Below, piece by piece: positions 8,930 to 18,157 of a stretch of DNA of 39,840 bases; the first letter of the stretch is position 1, and the number at the start of each line of letters is the position of its first letter. Source of the stretch: Gammaproteobacteria bacterium. GTDB taxonomy: Bacteria; Pseudomonadota; Gammaproteobacteria; Burkholderiales; Nitrosomonadaceae. Location of the stretch: the NCBI GenBank assembly GCA_030431985.1, contig JAUIIB010000028.1, positions 1 to 39,840 of the forward strand. Direction: 5' to 3'. The notes beneath the pieces are model-generated. The model was given only the letters and a program-made list of their open reading frames with translations, was not told the DNA's origin and made no database searches. A program made the position numbers and the translations under genes.

Positions 8930-8985
8930 ACATTTTCCTGTTAAGCGGGCGCATCGAAACAACGTTTATCTCGTTGATTGGATAT

Positions 8986-10758
8986 TTAAGTGTTTTGGTC
9001 AACAACATTGACTGTTTGAATTGGCTGTTGTTTTGTCTTGGTAACGGCTGATCCTTCCTGCGGCTGCTGAGACGGTTGCTTTTGCAGTTCACTCAGTACC
9101 TGCTTAGTCGGTCCGGATAGTTTTGCCATACCTTCATGCAGCAACAACAATTTGTCGGTGACACTGATGATGCTGCGGCGGTGGGTGATCAGTACAATAG
9201 TTTTACCCCGTTTCCGAAGATCAGTTAACGCGGTCAGTAGCGCCTGCTCGCCAATCTCATCGAGATTGGAATTCGGTTCGTCCAGTACAATCAGGGCAGG
9301 ATCACCATACATGGCGCGTGCCAGGCCAAGGCGCTGTTTTTGTCCGCCAGAGAGGCCTGCACCACCGTCGCCAAGTTTGGTATCGTAGCCTTCAGGCATG
9401 TTTAAAATCATTTGATGAACGCCGGCACGCTGCGATGCCAGAATGACTTTTTCAGGATCGACCTCGCCAAAACGGGCAATATTTTCTGACACGGATCCAC
9501 TAAACAATTCTATATCCTGAGGCAGATAACCGATACTGGGTCCTAACTCTTCTTTGTTCCAGTGGTAAATATCAGCGCCATCCAGACGCACCTTACCGGC
9601 TGCAGCAGGCCATACGCCGACTAATAGGCGGGCGAGTGTGGATTTTCCAGAACCGCTGGGGCCGATAATGCCCAGTACTTCTCCTGCTGATAGTGACAGA
9701 TTTAATCCTCTGATAACAGGCACCCTGGATCCTGGAGGTGCGGCTGTAAGGCTTTCAACAGCAATTGCGCCATTGGGCTTCGGTAATGCCATACTGGGGG
9801 AACGCGCAGGGTTTTGCTCCAGTAGTTTTGTCAATCGTTGATAGGCGCTGCGTGTACTGCCGAATTGTTTCCACACATTAATTAATAATTGAACTGGTGC
9901 AATAGCCCTTCCGGTTAAAATTGATGCGGCGATCATCATGCCTGGTGAGATTTGATCTTCTAAAACAAGTAATGCGCCCAGCCCAAGCGTTAGCGATTGC
10001 AGTGCAACTGTGGAAGCTTTCGATATCGCGGTAATGATTCCCGATTTTTCACTGGCTTCCGCCTGTAAGTTGAGAAAACGGCTATGTGATTTGTTCCAGC
10101 GTGCCTCGAGGTTGGGTAACATACCCATAGCCTCTATGACTTCGGCATTACGTAGATTGTTGGATGCCATACTGGTTGAAATGACAGCCATGGAGTTTGC
10201 GGCGTCCAATGGCTTACGGGATATTTTTTCGTTGATATAGGCCAGAAGAATCAAAATGATTGTTCCACATAACGCAAAAACCCCTAGCCAGGGATGGAAC
10301 ATGAAAATGACAAAAATATATATTGGAAACCATGGGGCGTCGAAAAAAGCGAATAATGCATTGCCTGACATGAATTGACGAATGCTGGTTAAATCTTTAA
10401 GTGCCTGCCCGGCATTGCTTTCGCCCTGTTTTAAACAATGTTCAAAGGCAGCAGTATAAACCCGTTTGTTTAATTGGGTATCGAGCTTGGCTCCGGCACG
10501 AATTAAAATAAAAGTACGGACATATTCCAAAGCACCGAGAAAAATATAGGCACCGACCACGATCAATGTGAGCATCAGCAATGTCATTTCATTACGGCTG
10601 GTTAATACGCTGTCATAGAGTTGCAACATGTAAATTGCGGGCATCAACATGAGTGCATTGATTACGGCGCTGAAAACACCGATGGTGTTAAACGTTTTTT
10701 TAAAACTGGCCAGAACTTCCGTAATCTCATTTTGTGGAGCTTTTAATAGTGATTTCAT
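8986..10758 (-). CDS. Type I secretion ABC transporter/permease (PrtD/RsaD type)
   Basis: This inner-membrane exporter powers the type I system. The 590-residue half-transporter lacks an N-terminal C39 or C39-like domain, as usual for PrtD/RsaD exporters of proteins with an uncleaved C-terminal signal. The membrane domain covers about residues 20-330. The ATPase has Walker A GPSGSGKST (about 365), signature LSGGQKQRLGLARAM (about 468), Walker B ALIVLDEPNSNLDE (about 484) and the switch histidine in LITHRR (about 521). The C-terminus carries an unusual Gln-rich tail of about 40 residues. Its start is the first in a tight operon with the adaptor and channel. A perfect CRP-type palindrome lies about 100 bp upstream. 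The likely cargo is the S-layer-like protein at 28049-31672. Confidence 0.94.
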   Translation of the reverse strand: MKSLLKAPQNEITEVLASFKKTFNTIGVFSAVINALMLMPAIYMLQLYDSVLTSRNEMTLLMLTLIVVGAYIFLGALEYVRTFILIRAGAKLDTQLNKRVYTAAFEHCLKQGESNAGQALKDLTSIRQFMSGNALFAFFDAPWFPIYIFVIFMFHPWLGVFALCGTIILILLAYINEKISRKPLDAANSMAVISTSMASNNLRNAEVIEAMGMLPNLEARWNKSHSRFLNLQAEASEKSGIITAISKASTVALQSLTLGLGALLVLEDQISPGMMIAASILTGRAIAPVQLLINVWKQFGSTRSAYQRLTKLLEQNPARSPSMALPKPNGAIAVESLTAAPPGSRVPVIRGLNLSLSAGEVLGIIGPSGSGKSTLARLLVGVWPAAAGKVRLDGADIYHWNKEELGPSIGYLPQDIELFSGSVSENIARFGEVDPEKVILASQRAGVHQMILNMPEGYDTKLGDGGAGLSGGQKQRLGLARAMYGDPALIVLDEPNSNLDEIGEQALLTALTDLRKRGKTIVLITHRRSIISVTDKLLLLHEGMAKLSGPTKQVLSELQKQPSQQPQEGSAVTKTKQQPIQTVNVVDQNT

Positions 10759-10855
10759 TTTGTTAATAGCGAGTAATAAATATGAGATATAGGTTATCTA
10801 GGACCAGTGACGTAGTATTGTTATGTGCAAAATTTGGTTAGAGGATACAATAAAA

Positions 10856-10871
10856 TGTGATGTACGTCACA
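10856..10871. promoter_or_regulatory. Perfect CRP-type palindrome upstream of secretion operon
   Basis: The sequence TGTGATGTACGTCACA is an exact TGTGA-N6-TCACA palindrome, the consensus of enterobacterial CRP sites. It sits between the 3' end of the Crp/Fnr-type gene (10888) and the start of the type I secretion operon (10758), centred about 105 bases upstream of that start. A second GTGACGTA at 10807-10814 repeats one half in inverted orientation about 50 bp closer to the operon. It is probably an operator for the adjacent regulator or for another Crp-type protein. Confidence 0.7.
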
Positions 10872-10887
10872 AATTTTGCGAAAATAT

Positions 10888-11697
10888 TCAATTTTTCTTT
10901 GTTTGCTGTGGTTTATTTGCCAACTTGAACAATGCGCTTGGTTTTGTGATAACCAAACGATTAGCATCTTTTTTTATAATGCCTTGTTGCACCAGCATCA
11001 ATAGCGTGCGTGTAACTGTTTCTCGGCTGGTATTGATAATATTTGCAATTTCCTGATGAGTCGGCAGGTTTTCAACTAACTCTTGATGTTCGGAATTCTT
11101 TTGTTTCATTAAAATCAGAAAGTTAAAGATACGCTTGGGCGTGTTGTTAATACTGAGTATATTGCGAAATTGCTGATTACGCCGCACTTTATGGGCTAAA
11201 TGGCTTTGGATTTGTTGCGAGACTGGTGGTGAGTGCGAGAACAAATGCAGTGCAATGGCCCCGGGTAACAATGCAATAAGTGTTTCATTCAGTGCGACAA
11301 CCGAAGACGTGTGGACTGTATTATTAATGAGTTCAACTTCTCCAAAAAAATTGCCGGGAGATAATAAACTGAGTCCAGTAATGTTACCTTGGTCTGTCAT
11401 GTCGATAACTTGTAAATTTCCAGACAGTAACAATAATAAGTAATTACTAACGGTGCCTTTTTGTATGATTTTGTCACGACGATTATAACGCTGGATAACG
11501 AGTGCATTTTTAACTTGCAACATTTCGTCTTTCGTTAATTTCTGCAATAACGGAATATTGCGCAGATGAATAGTTATATTGAACGGGTTTTTAGCTTTAT
11601 TGGGTGCTGGAACAGCAGGCGCATTGTCAGATGAGGAAGAACTGCTTGGGGTGTCCTCTAATGAAATTAATAATTTTTTGTTTTTGCTGATCATCAA
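10888..11697 (-). CDS. Crp/Fnr-family transcription regulator
   Basis: This 269-residue regulator has a cyclic-nucleotide-type sensor domain at about residues 45-160 and a Crp-type helix-turn-helix at about 215-250. The sensor has a beta-roll with GNFFGEVELI. The position where E. coli CRP has the Arg that binds the cAMP phosphate is occupied by HTSS, so cAMP binding is doubtful. There is no cysteine in the protein, which excludes an Fnr-type iron-sulphur cluster. The recognition helix TSRETVTRTL keeps the Arg-Glu-Arg residues that in CRP contact TGTGA, so a TGTGA-N6-TCACA target is predicted, and one lies 17 bp beyond this gene's stop. A Ser-rich and Pro/Ala-rich N-terminal extension of about 40 residues is unusual. 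It is encoded just before the type I secretion operon on the same strand. Confidence 0.9.
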   Translation of the reverse strand: MMISKNKKLLISLEDTPSSSSSSDNAPAVPAPNKAKNPFNITIHLRNIPLLQKLTKDEMLQVKNALVIQRYNRRDKIIQKGTVSNYLLLLLSGNLQVIDMTDQGNITGLSLLSPGNFFGEVELINNTVHTSSVVALNETLIALLPGAIALHLFSHSPPVSQQIQSHLAHKVRRNQQFRNILSINNTPKRIFNFLILMKQKNSEHQELVENLPTHQEIANIINTSRETVTRTLLMLVQQGIIKKDANRLVITKPSALFKLANKPQQTKKN

Positions 11698-11866
11698 ATC
11701 TTGAGAGTAAATCTTCGTTTAGAATCTAAGCAATCTAGGCGTCTCTTGCAGAACGCTACTATTAAGATGAATTAAGGGTCTCCATAATTTCATTCTGCGT
11801 GGTCTTAAATAGTTATTTCATTCATTAAAATAACTGGCAATGTAATTGGCGACAAAAATATACGGA

Positions 11867-12751
11867 TTAACAGCGATGGTGTTTGGTAGGCAAATCCTCG
11901 GCTAATAAATTGAATGGCTTGGGTGTAAAATGCAAATCCCGTTGTATATCGAGACTCTCAAAAGCAAGATCCTGATTCATGCGATCCGCCATTGCGACAG
12001 TCCAGTGCTTATAGCGTGGCAGCCGGTTCAATACCGGCATAGCCAGCTGGAAAATCCAACGGGGGATTTTAATAAAAAGCGGTTTTTTGTTTAATGCAGA
12101 AAAGATTCGCTGAACCATTTTTCGATAAGTTAATGTTTCGCCTCCTGTTAGATTATAGGTGCAATTTCTTATATTTAAAGTGTTGAGTGCAAGTATACAT
12201 GCAGTCGAAACATCTTGTGCGTGAATAGGCTGTCTTAGCCCTTGTGCAGGACCCAACAGCGGAAAACAATGAAAGCGAAGAATAAACCGTGCAATTTCAG
12301 TAATATTTTTATCCTGACCCAGACCGTAGACCAATGTTGGACGTAGAATAATCCATTCGATGCCATGTTTTTTTGCCCAGATTTCAATGATATTTTCAGC
12401 GGCGGTTATTCGCTGTACGATTGATTGTTCGCCAGGATCGTCAGATGTCTCTTTGCCGAATCGGCTTGTTGATGACAGGATGATGATACGTTGTACGCCA
12501 TATGCTAATAACAAGGAAAAATATTCGGGTAGAACCCATATGGGTGCCGCGCTGATCCATTGCGCCAGTTCGTTATGCGTGTGTTTTCCATGGTTGGTAT
12601 TCAATGCTTCCCAACGAATCTGCCGGTGATGGTGTTGTGCTGGCTTGCGTGAAAAGGCGACGATTTGGTAATCACCTAATATCAGTTGCCTCAGGATACA
12701 TGTGCCGACGAGGCCAGTGGCACCCAGAACACCGACCGCCTGTTTATCCAT
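11867..12751 (-). CDS. NAD(P)-dependent epimerase/dehydratase-like SDR protein
   Basis: This 294-residue atypical extended short-chain dehydrogenase has the Rossmann motif VGVLGATGLVGTCILRQL at residues 7-24, and later ILRPTLVYGLG and YNLTGGETLTYRKMVQRIF. The classical Tyr-x-x-x-Lys catalytic pair is not evident in the expected place (STSRFGKETSDDPGEQSIVQ), so it may reduce, dehydrate or merely bind a nucleotide sugar. The start overlaps the end of the upstream GT2 gene by 8 nt, so the two are translationally linked and it belongs to the polysaccharide cluster. The substrate is unknown. Confidence 0.8.
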   Translation of the reverse strand: MDKQAVGVLGATGLVGTCILRQLILGDYQIVAFSRKPAQHHHRQIRWEALNTNHGKHTHNELAQWISAAPIWVLPEYFSLLLAYGVQRIIILSSTSRFGKETSDDPGEQSIVQRITAAENIIEIWAKKHGIEWIILRPTLVYGLGQDKNITEIARFILRFHCFPLLGPAQGLRQPIHAQDVSTACILALNTLNIRNCTYNLTGGETLTYRKMVQRIFSALNKKPLFIKIPRWIFQLAMPVLNRLPRYKHWTVAMADRMNQDLAFESLDIQRDLHFTPKPFNLLAEDLPTKHHRC

Positions 12752-13661
12752 ATTTAGGCTTGAGTAATTTTGGTATGAAATACAATATGTTATAAATAAC
12801 AGCCAGTGAGAAACGTAACCAAACGCCGGTGATAATCAGCCCCATTAAAAAACCGGAATATTGGTGACGAAAAAATTTTCTGTAAAAATAAATCATACCG
12901 CGATGTTTATGCCAGGCTACAAAAAAAGGTCTGGCTTTACTGCATGTACCTTGGAAGTGCATGGCTTTTGCATCTGGAACGAACAGAATCTTCCAATTTT
13001 TTTGCTGAAATCGCATGCACCAATCCAGATCTTCGCAGTGCAAGAAATAGTTTTCATCCCAGTCCCCGACAACCAGTATTGCTTCGCGTCGTACCAGCAT
13101 CATAGCGCCCGAGATGGCCTCTACCTCAATAGGAGTAGTTGGCAGCGTTTGTTTGTGGAGGTGAAAGTCGGGAAACAGTTTGGGCCAGAATTTACCTAAG
13201 TGGTGTAACCCTGTCGCACGAACAAAGGCACGCCATGGTGTTGGTATTTTACGGCGGCCGCCACCTTGTTCGGATCCGTCTGGATTTGCCAGATATCCGC
13301 CTGTCATACCAATATCCGAACTCGACTCGAGTATTTTCAGCAGTTTGTGCACGGTGTTCTTTTCCAGAATACAGTCTGGATTGAGGAATAATACATATGG
13401 CTCAGTCGATAATCGATAACCGATATTACAGCCTATGGAAAAACCCTGATTTTGACTATTGTAGTGAACGATTAAGCGGTTTTCGGTCGAGAATTGCTTT
13501 TTTAGGTCGGTGATACTGTTGTCAGTAGATGCATTGTCAACGACGATGACTTGTTCGACTTGTTTAAGGCAATGGTCAATGCATTGTGTCAAAATACTTC
13601 CGGCATTGTAATTGACAATAACCGCCGAAACAGGTTGTGTAGCACCTGTTTCAGAATGCAT
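12744..13661 (-). CDS. GT2 glycosyltransferase (rhamnosyltransferase WbbL-like)
   Basis: This 305-residue family 2 glycosyltransferase transfers a sugar from a nucleotide donor to a growing glycan at the cytoplasmic face. The N-terminus shows PVSAVIVNYNAG and the donor-site VVDNASTDNS. The metal-binding DxD equivalent is LFLNPDC (about residues 92-98), and the acceptor loop has HCEDLDWCMRFQQK. A C-terminal hydrophobic segment (GFLMGLIITGVWLRFSLAVIYNIL) probably anchors it to the membrane. This type is common among dTDP-rhamnosyltransferases, but the sugar cannot be fixed from sequence. It overlaps the SDR gene downstream. Confidence 0.88.
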   Translation of the reverse strand: MHSETGATQPVSAVIVNYNAGSILTQCIDHCLKQVEQVIVVDNASTDNSITDLKKQFSTENRLIVHYNSQNQGFSIGCNIGYRLSTEPYVLFLNPDCILEKNTVHKLLKILESSSDIGMTGGYLANPDGSEQGGGRRKIPTPWRAFVRATGLHHLGKFWPKLFPDFHLHKQTLPTTPIEVEAISGAMMLVRREAILVVGDWDENYFLHCEDLDWCMRFQQKNWKILFVPDAKAMHFQGTCSKARPFFVAWHKHRGMIYFYRKFFRHQYSGFLMGLIITGVWLRFSLAVIYNILYFIPKLLKPKYG

Positions 13662-13750
13662 ATGGATGACATGTGTTGTCTGTCGGGAAAGATATTGCGT
13701 ATTTCAATTGAGGTGTGTGTTTTTCCCCCGGCCTTTGTTGTTTAATCATG

Positions 13751-14689
13751 TTATGCGCTGGATGTTGTTCGTTTTCCTGTTTTGCCTTTTAAGCCATCGG
13801 CTAATCCACTTATCATCATAGTCAGGTTTTTAATCCGGTTTGGGGAGAATAAACAGAAAAATATAATTATATACAGTATACGCAGTTTATCTGCCCGCTT
13901 CCATCCTGCATGAATGTAGGAGCGTTGCCATAATAAGATACTATTCCTGACAATATAGTAATATCGGAAGGGCGGGTGATATGCAATTGTCCGCCAGCGT
14001 CCCCACCAGATTCGGTTTTGTGTGTTGCCCAGCGCATGCCGCATCTTAGCGTGGCAGCAGCCGTAAATTTCAAACCCTTTAGACTTGGCCCGTAAACACC
14101 ATTCAGTGTCAACATGATCAATGAACAGTGTTTCATCCATGTTGCCGATCGAATCTAAAGCCTGTATCGAGATGAGTGAACCGGAGGAGATAATAAAGTC
14201 GGTTTGTACCAGCGGATTATTGTTGCTGCAGTCGATCTTGGTAATGCTAAACGGGGCAATGCGTACAAATTGCGAGTATTCAGCTGACGCTCCGGTTTTA
14301 TAACGGACACCGATGGCTGCCACTTTTCTATTTTTTTTTATCAATATGTTATGAGATTTACGCAATATATGGATCATGTCAGGTTCCGGTATGCTATCTT
14401 GATCGAGAAGCAATACAGAGTGCGCTTTCATTTCCCGCGCATGGGTTATACCGATGTTGTAGGCGCGTCCTAGTCCGGCATTCTGTTCCAAATTAATAAG
14501 CGCAGCTTGACCTTGACCGGATGCGTTTGCAGCCCGAACAATCGCCTGTGGATTTTTTTTCGAACCGTTATCAATCAATAATAGCGTCTGCGTTTGTGCA
14601 AGTAATGCATCCAGCACTGATTTCAGTGTTGCCTCATTCGGGTTGTAGGTAACAACAATTGGAATTACATCAGCGCAGAGTGTTCTCAA
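13751..14689 (-). CDS. GT2 glycosyltransferase (rhamnosyltransferase RfbF-like)
   Basis: This 312-residue family 2 glycosyltransferase opens with IPIVVTYNPNEATLKSVLDALL, followed by LLIDNGS, the motif SVLLLDQDSIPEPDMI, and FIDHVDTEWCLRAKSKGFEIYG. The last two motifs are characteristic of bacterial rhamnosyltransferases. The C-terminus is basic with one hydrophobic stretch (ILYIIIFFCLFSP). It lies 89 nt upstream of the next GT2. The substrate assignment is by family resemblance only. Confidence 0.87.
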   Translation of the reverse strand: MRTLCADVIPIVVTYNPNEATLKSVLDALLAQTQTLLLIDNGSKKNPQAIVRAANASGQGQAALINLEQNAGLGRAYNIGITHAREMKAHSVLLLDQDSIPEPDMIHILRKSHNILIKKNRKVAAIGVRYKTGASAEYSQFVRIAPFSITKIDCSNNNPLVQTDFIISSGSLISIQALDSIGNMDETLFIDHVDTEWCLRAKSKGFEIYGCCHAKMRHALGNTQNRIWWGRWRTIAYHPPFRYYYIVRNSILLWQRSYIHAGWKRADKLRILYIIIFFCLFSPNRIKNLTMMISGLADGLKGKTGKRTTSSA

Positions 14690-14740
14690 AACAATAATTT
14701 AGTACAGGAAAGAATTAAAAAATGGAATGCCGAGTCGAAC

Positions 14741-14989
14741 CTACCATCTGTAGTTTTTTAACTTAAAGCAGAGTCCTCTTAATTTACGAATTATTTGAAA
14801 TAACGGAAAGCAGTGGTGAATGAGAAATACGATTAGAAAATCGCTGCCCTGCGGCGCGAGGGTAGTGCGTTGTTGTTTGCCATGAGTCGTTATACGGCGA
14901 AAGAGATGGTGGATACAGGCGATTTTAAATACGCGGCTTCCTGTGCAGGCGATGATGTCAAAAGATTTATTTAAATATAAATTTTTCAT
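14741..14989 (-). CDS. Doubtful 82-codon ORF coupled to GT2/HAD gene
   Basis: This reading frame starts at a TAATG junction, sharing one A with the stop codon of the large GT2/HAD gene, which is the arrangement expected for translational coupling. The encoded peptide is basic and Cys/His-rich with one hydrophobic stretch (FLIVFLIHHCFPLFQII). I recognise no domain, and composition is unlike the neighbours. It may be a small gene, a decayed remnant or chance. The opposite strand also has a protein-like open stretch (14837-14971), but it lacks a proper start. Confidence 0.3.
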   Translation of the reverse strand: MKNLYLNKSFDIIACTGSRVFKIACIHHLFRRITTHGKQQRTTLAPQGSDFLIVFLIHHCFPLFQIIRKLRGLCFKLKNYRW

Positions 14990-17900
14990 TATTTAGATTT
15001 CATTAAATCGTAAAATCGGATAATCATGTTGAATCCGGGAATGCCAAGTGAGCGTGCTGTGCCGTATTTCCAGTTTGCCATCGCTAACGTTCTGAACAAT
15101 CGTCGCGGTCTGAGTAAAGCCAGCCAGCTATCAATTTTTTCATCACGAAAATCCATAACGTTGCCGGTACCAAAATCTTCTGCATGACCCAGCTGCATTA
15201 GTTTGTCGATTTCTTCCGGTGTAGGAAAAACGATGGCACGTTCTGCGAGCGTCAGTATAAATGGTTTAATGTCATCGAAACCGTAACCGGTTAAATCAAT
15301 TGCACGTGCGAATTCCGATGTGAAATCAATTATACCGGCCTGAAATTGTTCGATATGGGTGTTTGCGCGCAGTTCTGCTGCCCTGTCCTGACCTGCATCG
15401 GTTTGAAAAACGGGTTCAATTTGAGAATTATCGTCAGATTTGCGATAACCGATTGTCGTCGGATGGAGCGCACGTGCGCCTTCTTCAAAAATTTCTTCAA
15501 AACGGCTGAATACATCTTGCGGCCTGGGTTTGCCTCGTTCATCGCAGAGCACTCCAACGATAGTGTTTTTATCATGATTGTGACAATGTTGGATGCCGCC
15601 GATAAAGCCCATATACAAGCCGAAGACGTGCGGGTAATTATTATGATTGCCGAAGGCGTCTTCAAGAAACTTCTGAATGGAACCGTTCCATCCAATGTCT
15701 ACAACGGCTACCTTTTTCTGCGCAAAAAAACCGTGCTGATCAAGGTAACGATACAGTAGATTGTGATTGTCATGGGTATGCTGCTTAACCCTGTGCTGAA
15801 ATTCTGGATCGTTTAACATGGTTTTAAATTGACCGGACTTCCAGTCATAAATTGGTTGTTCGATGTTCGAATAGCCGTGCTTCTTAGCAATATCGATGAA
15901 TTGATCCGCTGGTAAACCGAATGCATTGCAAATCGAATACCATCCCCTTTGTTTGGGATTGAATAGCGGCACAATTGCGGCTTCGTAGGTGAGGCCGCTA
16001 TGCGCAGCAGCTGGTGATGTGGAACGCCTGGAAACGTACAGATAATCTGTTTCTGGTATTTGGTGCGGCTCGAAAAAATCCGGCAAAATTAGCCGGAATA
16101 ATTTCATGAATAATTCGCCTTCCCGGGCTAAAAAATAAACATGTGTAATGTTGTTTTTTTTGATCGCTTCAATGGTACCCAGAATAAACGTTGCGTAAAT
16201 CGGACCGAGAATGCTGTAGCCATAATCATAGTAAAAGCCTTGTGATTTGGCTGGACGGATGATCTGGAGCAAATAGCGTCCGCGCCAGTAAGGGTTTTTC
16301 GTTGCCAGACGGTTATAGGCGCGTAGCGTTTGCAAACGCCTGATACTGGATTTGTCATTGAAATGTATGCAATGAATGCCCATTCTTGCCGGAGAACGGT
16401 AGTCCGAATGACGGTTGTCGCCGATATGAAGTAACTCAGACGGTTGTAGGCCCTCTTGTGTCAGTACATATTCAAACAGTCTGCCGGAATGTTTGCCGAT
16501 GCCGGACTCCGACGAGACGTAAATATGATCGAAATGAGCCGTCAAACCTTTTTGAGCGAATATATGATGAAGATGAGATTGATCCAGATACATGTCCGAT
16601 ATAGCGATAACACGGATGTTCTGATTGTTGAGCCAGCTCAGGATAACCGCCATGTCTTTTTTGACTGATAGTACTTCACTTTCTGTTTCCAGCTCGTGAT
16701 TGATAATTCTTTCTGTCAGTTGTTCGGCATGTTCTGCACACAAATGCCGTGCCAGACGAGCTGCAAGATCTGAAAATTTACACTCGAAATCCCGTCCGTT
16801 ATCCAGACACTGCCGACGAAGCGCGTATTCGATTTCATTGCGTATGCGCATGAGTTCATCAACGGTATACTGAAGATTATAATCGTCCGATAACGTGCGG
16901 CATAGTTTGCGCGCCACAATCAACTTTACTTCATCGGGCGGGTCGATATCGCGCTCCAAAACGGTATCGAAAATATCGAATGAAACGACTTTGGTATGGG
17001 GCAGATGTGTTATCAACTTTGCATGCAGAGCTGATACGCGTTGTGCGCTATCCTTGATAGTGTTGCTGCGCTTGGGGTGCAGACTTTGCAGTTTACCGAT
17101 CATCCAGCGTCCGGGCGCGGTAATGGTTTTACCGATACGTAAACTTTTGGAATGCTCCAATAAATTCAGTCTGGTAGTTAAGTCATTACGTTCCTGGGTG
17201 AGCGTTTGGTTCTGATGAGTGAGCGCTTGTCTTTGATTGATTTGTTGAGTTAGTTCGTGTTTGAGTTGAGTGTGCTGGCGTTTTAGGTCATTGATCTGAA
17301 TCTTGCCAAGATGCCGGGTAATATTGCTAATGTGGTGTATCGGTGCGGCAAGCGTGTTGCCGAATTGCCGGGCAATTGATTTTTTCAGAAAATAATGTGT
17401 CTCCGCGTTGGCCATCCAGGGGTTTTCCTGAATGGTGTTATGCGAATGCAGGCGGTAATTGAGTAGGTATTGTCCGACCAGAAATGCAAATTCGTCTGGT
17501 TTGTCGTATACGGCGCGGTAAACGAAATCATAGTCCAGGATATATCGAAAAGGCCTGAACAGGCCTATCTGGTCTATCCGGTTTGCCTGAAAAAAGAAAT
17601 TTGAGGATGTAATGGCATAATTACCTGCCAAAAATGCAGCTGCAGGAGAACCGCTGTCTTGGTATGTTGATTTTAAACCCGTATACCATTTTAACCACCA
17701 GTGTGAAGCGTCGCGGATTATTTCAGAATCTTGATTAATAAGATTGATGTCGGTAATAACGAATGACAGATTGTCATGTTGTATGGTTTCCAGCAAGACT
17801 TCGAGTCGATTCTGAGCATAGACGTCATCTGAATTGATGATGGCGATGTATTCTCCTTGTGCGAGCGAAAGACAACGATTGAGCGCATGGTGCGCACCTT

Positions 17901-18099
17901 TATTCGATTGGGAAAAGTAGCGAATCCGGTGATCGTCAAATTTTTTGATAACAGCTTCAGTACCATCGGTAGCGCCGTCATTAACGATAATCAATTCCAG
18001 ATCATCGTATGTCTGGTTAAGTACACTGTCGATTGCTTCCGCCACAAAAGCTTCATGATTATAGGCGGGCATTAATACACTGATTAGAGGTTTTTTCAT
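14989..18099 (-). CDS. GT2 glycosyltransferase fused to HAD-type hydrolase
   Basis: This large, 1036-residue protein combines at least three parts. Residues 1-270 are a family 2 glycosyltransferase: LISVLMPAYNHEAFVAEAIDS, LELIIVNDGATDGTE, and the DxD-type EYIAIINSDDVY. Residues about 275-325 are a Gln-rich coiled coil. From about 365 a HAD domain begins, with motif I VVSFDIFDTVLERD (about 370), motif II VIAISDMYLD, the motif III lysine in GIGKHSGRLF and motif IV LLHIGDNRHSD (about 558). The C-terminal part (about 600-1036) contains VYFLAREGELFMKLF and VAVVDIGWNGSIQKFLE, seen in COG5610-type proteins. A combined transferase and phosphatase role in glycan assembly is inferred. All HAD catalytic aspartates are present, so it is probably active. 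Confidence 0.87.
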   Translation of the reverse strand: MKKPLISVLMPAYNHEAFVAEAIDSVLNQTYDDLELIIVNDGATDGTEAVIKKFDDHRIRYFSQSNKGAHHALNRCLSLAQGEYIAIINSDDVYAQNRLEVLLETIQHDNLSFVITDINLINQDSEIIRDASHWWLKWYTGLKSTYQDSGSPAAAFLAGNYAITSSNFFFQANRIDQIGLFRPFRYILDYDFVYRAVYDKPDEFAFLVGQYLLNYRLHSHNTIQENPWMANAETHYFLKKSIARQFGNTLAAPIHHISNITRHLGKIQINDLKRQHTQLKHELTQQINQRQALTHQNQTLTQERNDLTTRLNLLEHSKSLRIGKTITAPGRWMIGKLQSLHPKRSNTIKDSAQRVSALHAKLITHLPHTKVVSFDIFDTVLERDIDPPDEVKLIVARKLCRTLSDDYNLQYTVDELMRIRNEIEYALRRQCLDNGRDFECKFSDLAARLARHLCAEHAEQLTERIINHELETESEVLSVKKDMAVILSWLNNQNIRVIAISDMYLDQSHLHHIFAQKGLTAHFDHIYVSSESGIGKHSGRLFEYVLTQEGLQPSELLHIGDNRHSDYRSPARMGIHCIHFNDKSSIRRLQTLRAYNRLATKNPYWRGRYLLQIIRPAKSQGFYYDYGYSILGPIYATFILGTIEAIKKNNITHVYFLAREGELFMKLFRLILPDFFEPHQIPETDYLYVSRRSTSPAAAHSGLTYEAAIVPLFNPKQRGWYSICNAFGLPADQFIDIAKKHGYSNIEQPIYDWKSGQFKTMLNDPEFQHRVKQHTHDNHNLLYRYLDQHGFFAQKKVAVVDIGWNGSIQKFLEDAFGNHNNYPHVFGLYMGFIGGIQHCHNHDKNTIVGVLCDERGKPRPQDVFSRFEEIFEEGARALHPTTIGYRKSDDNSQIEPVFQTDAGQDRAAELRANTHIEQFQAGIIDFTSEFARAIDLTGYGFDDIKPFILTLAERAIVFPTPEEIDKLMQLGHAEDFGTGNVMDFRDEKIDSWLALLRPRRLFRTLAMANWKYGTARSLGIPGFNMIIRFYDLMKSK

Positions 18100-18157
18100 T
18101 AACTTAATTTGTCGTTTTTTCTGTGCTCAAGCCGTGTTGAACATCAATTCTTCATTG

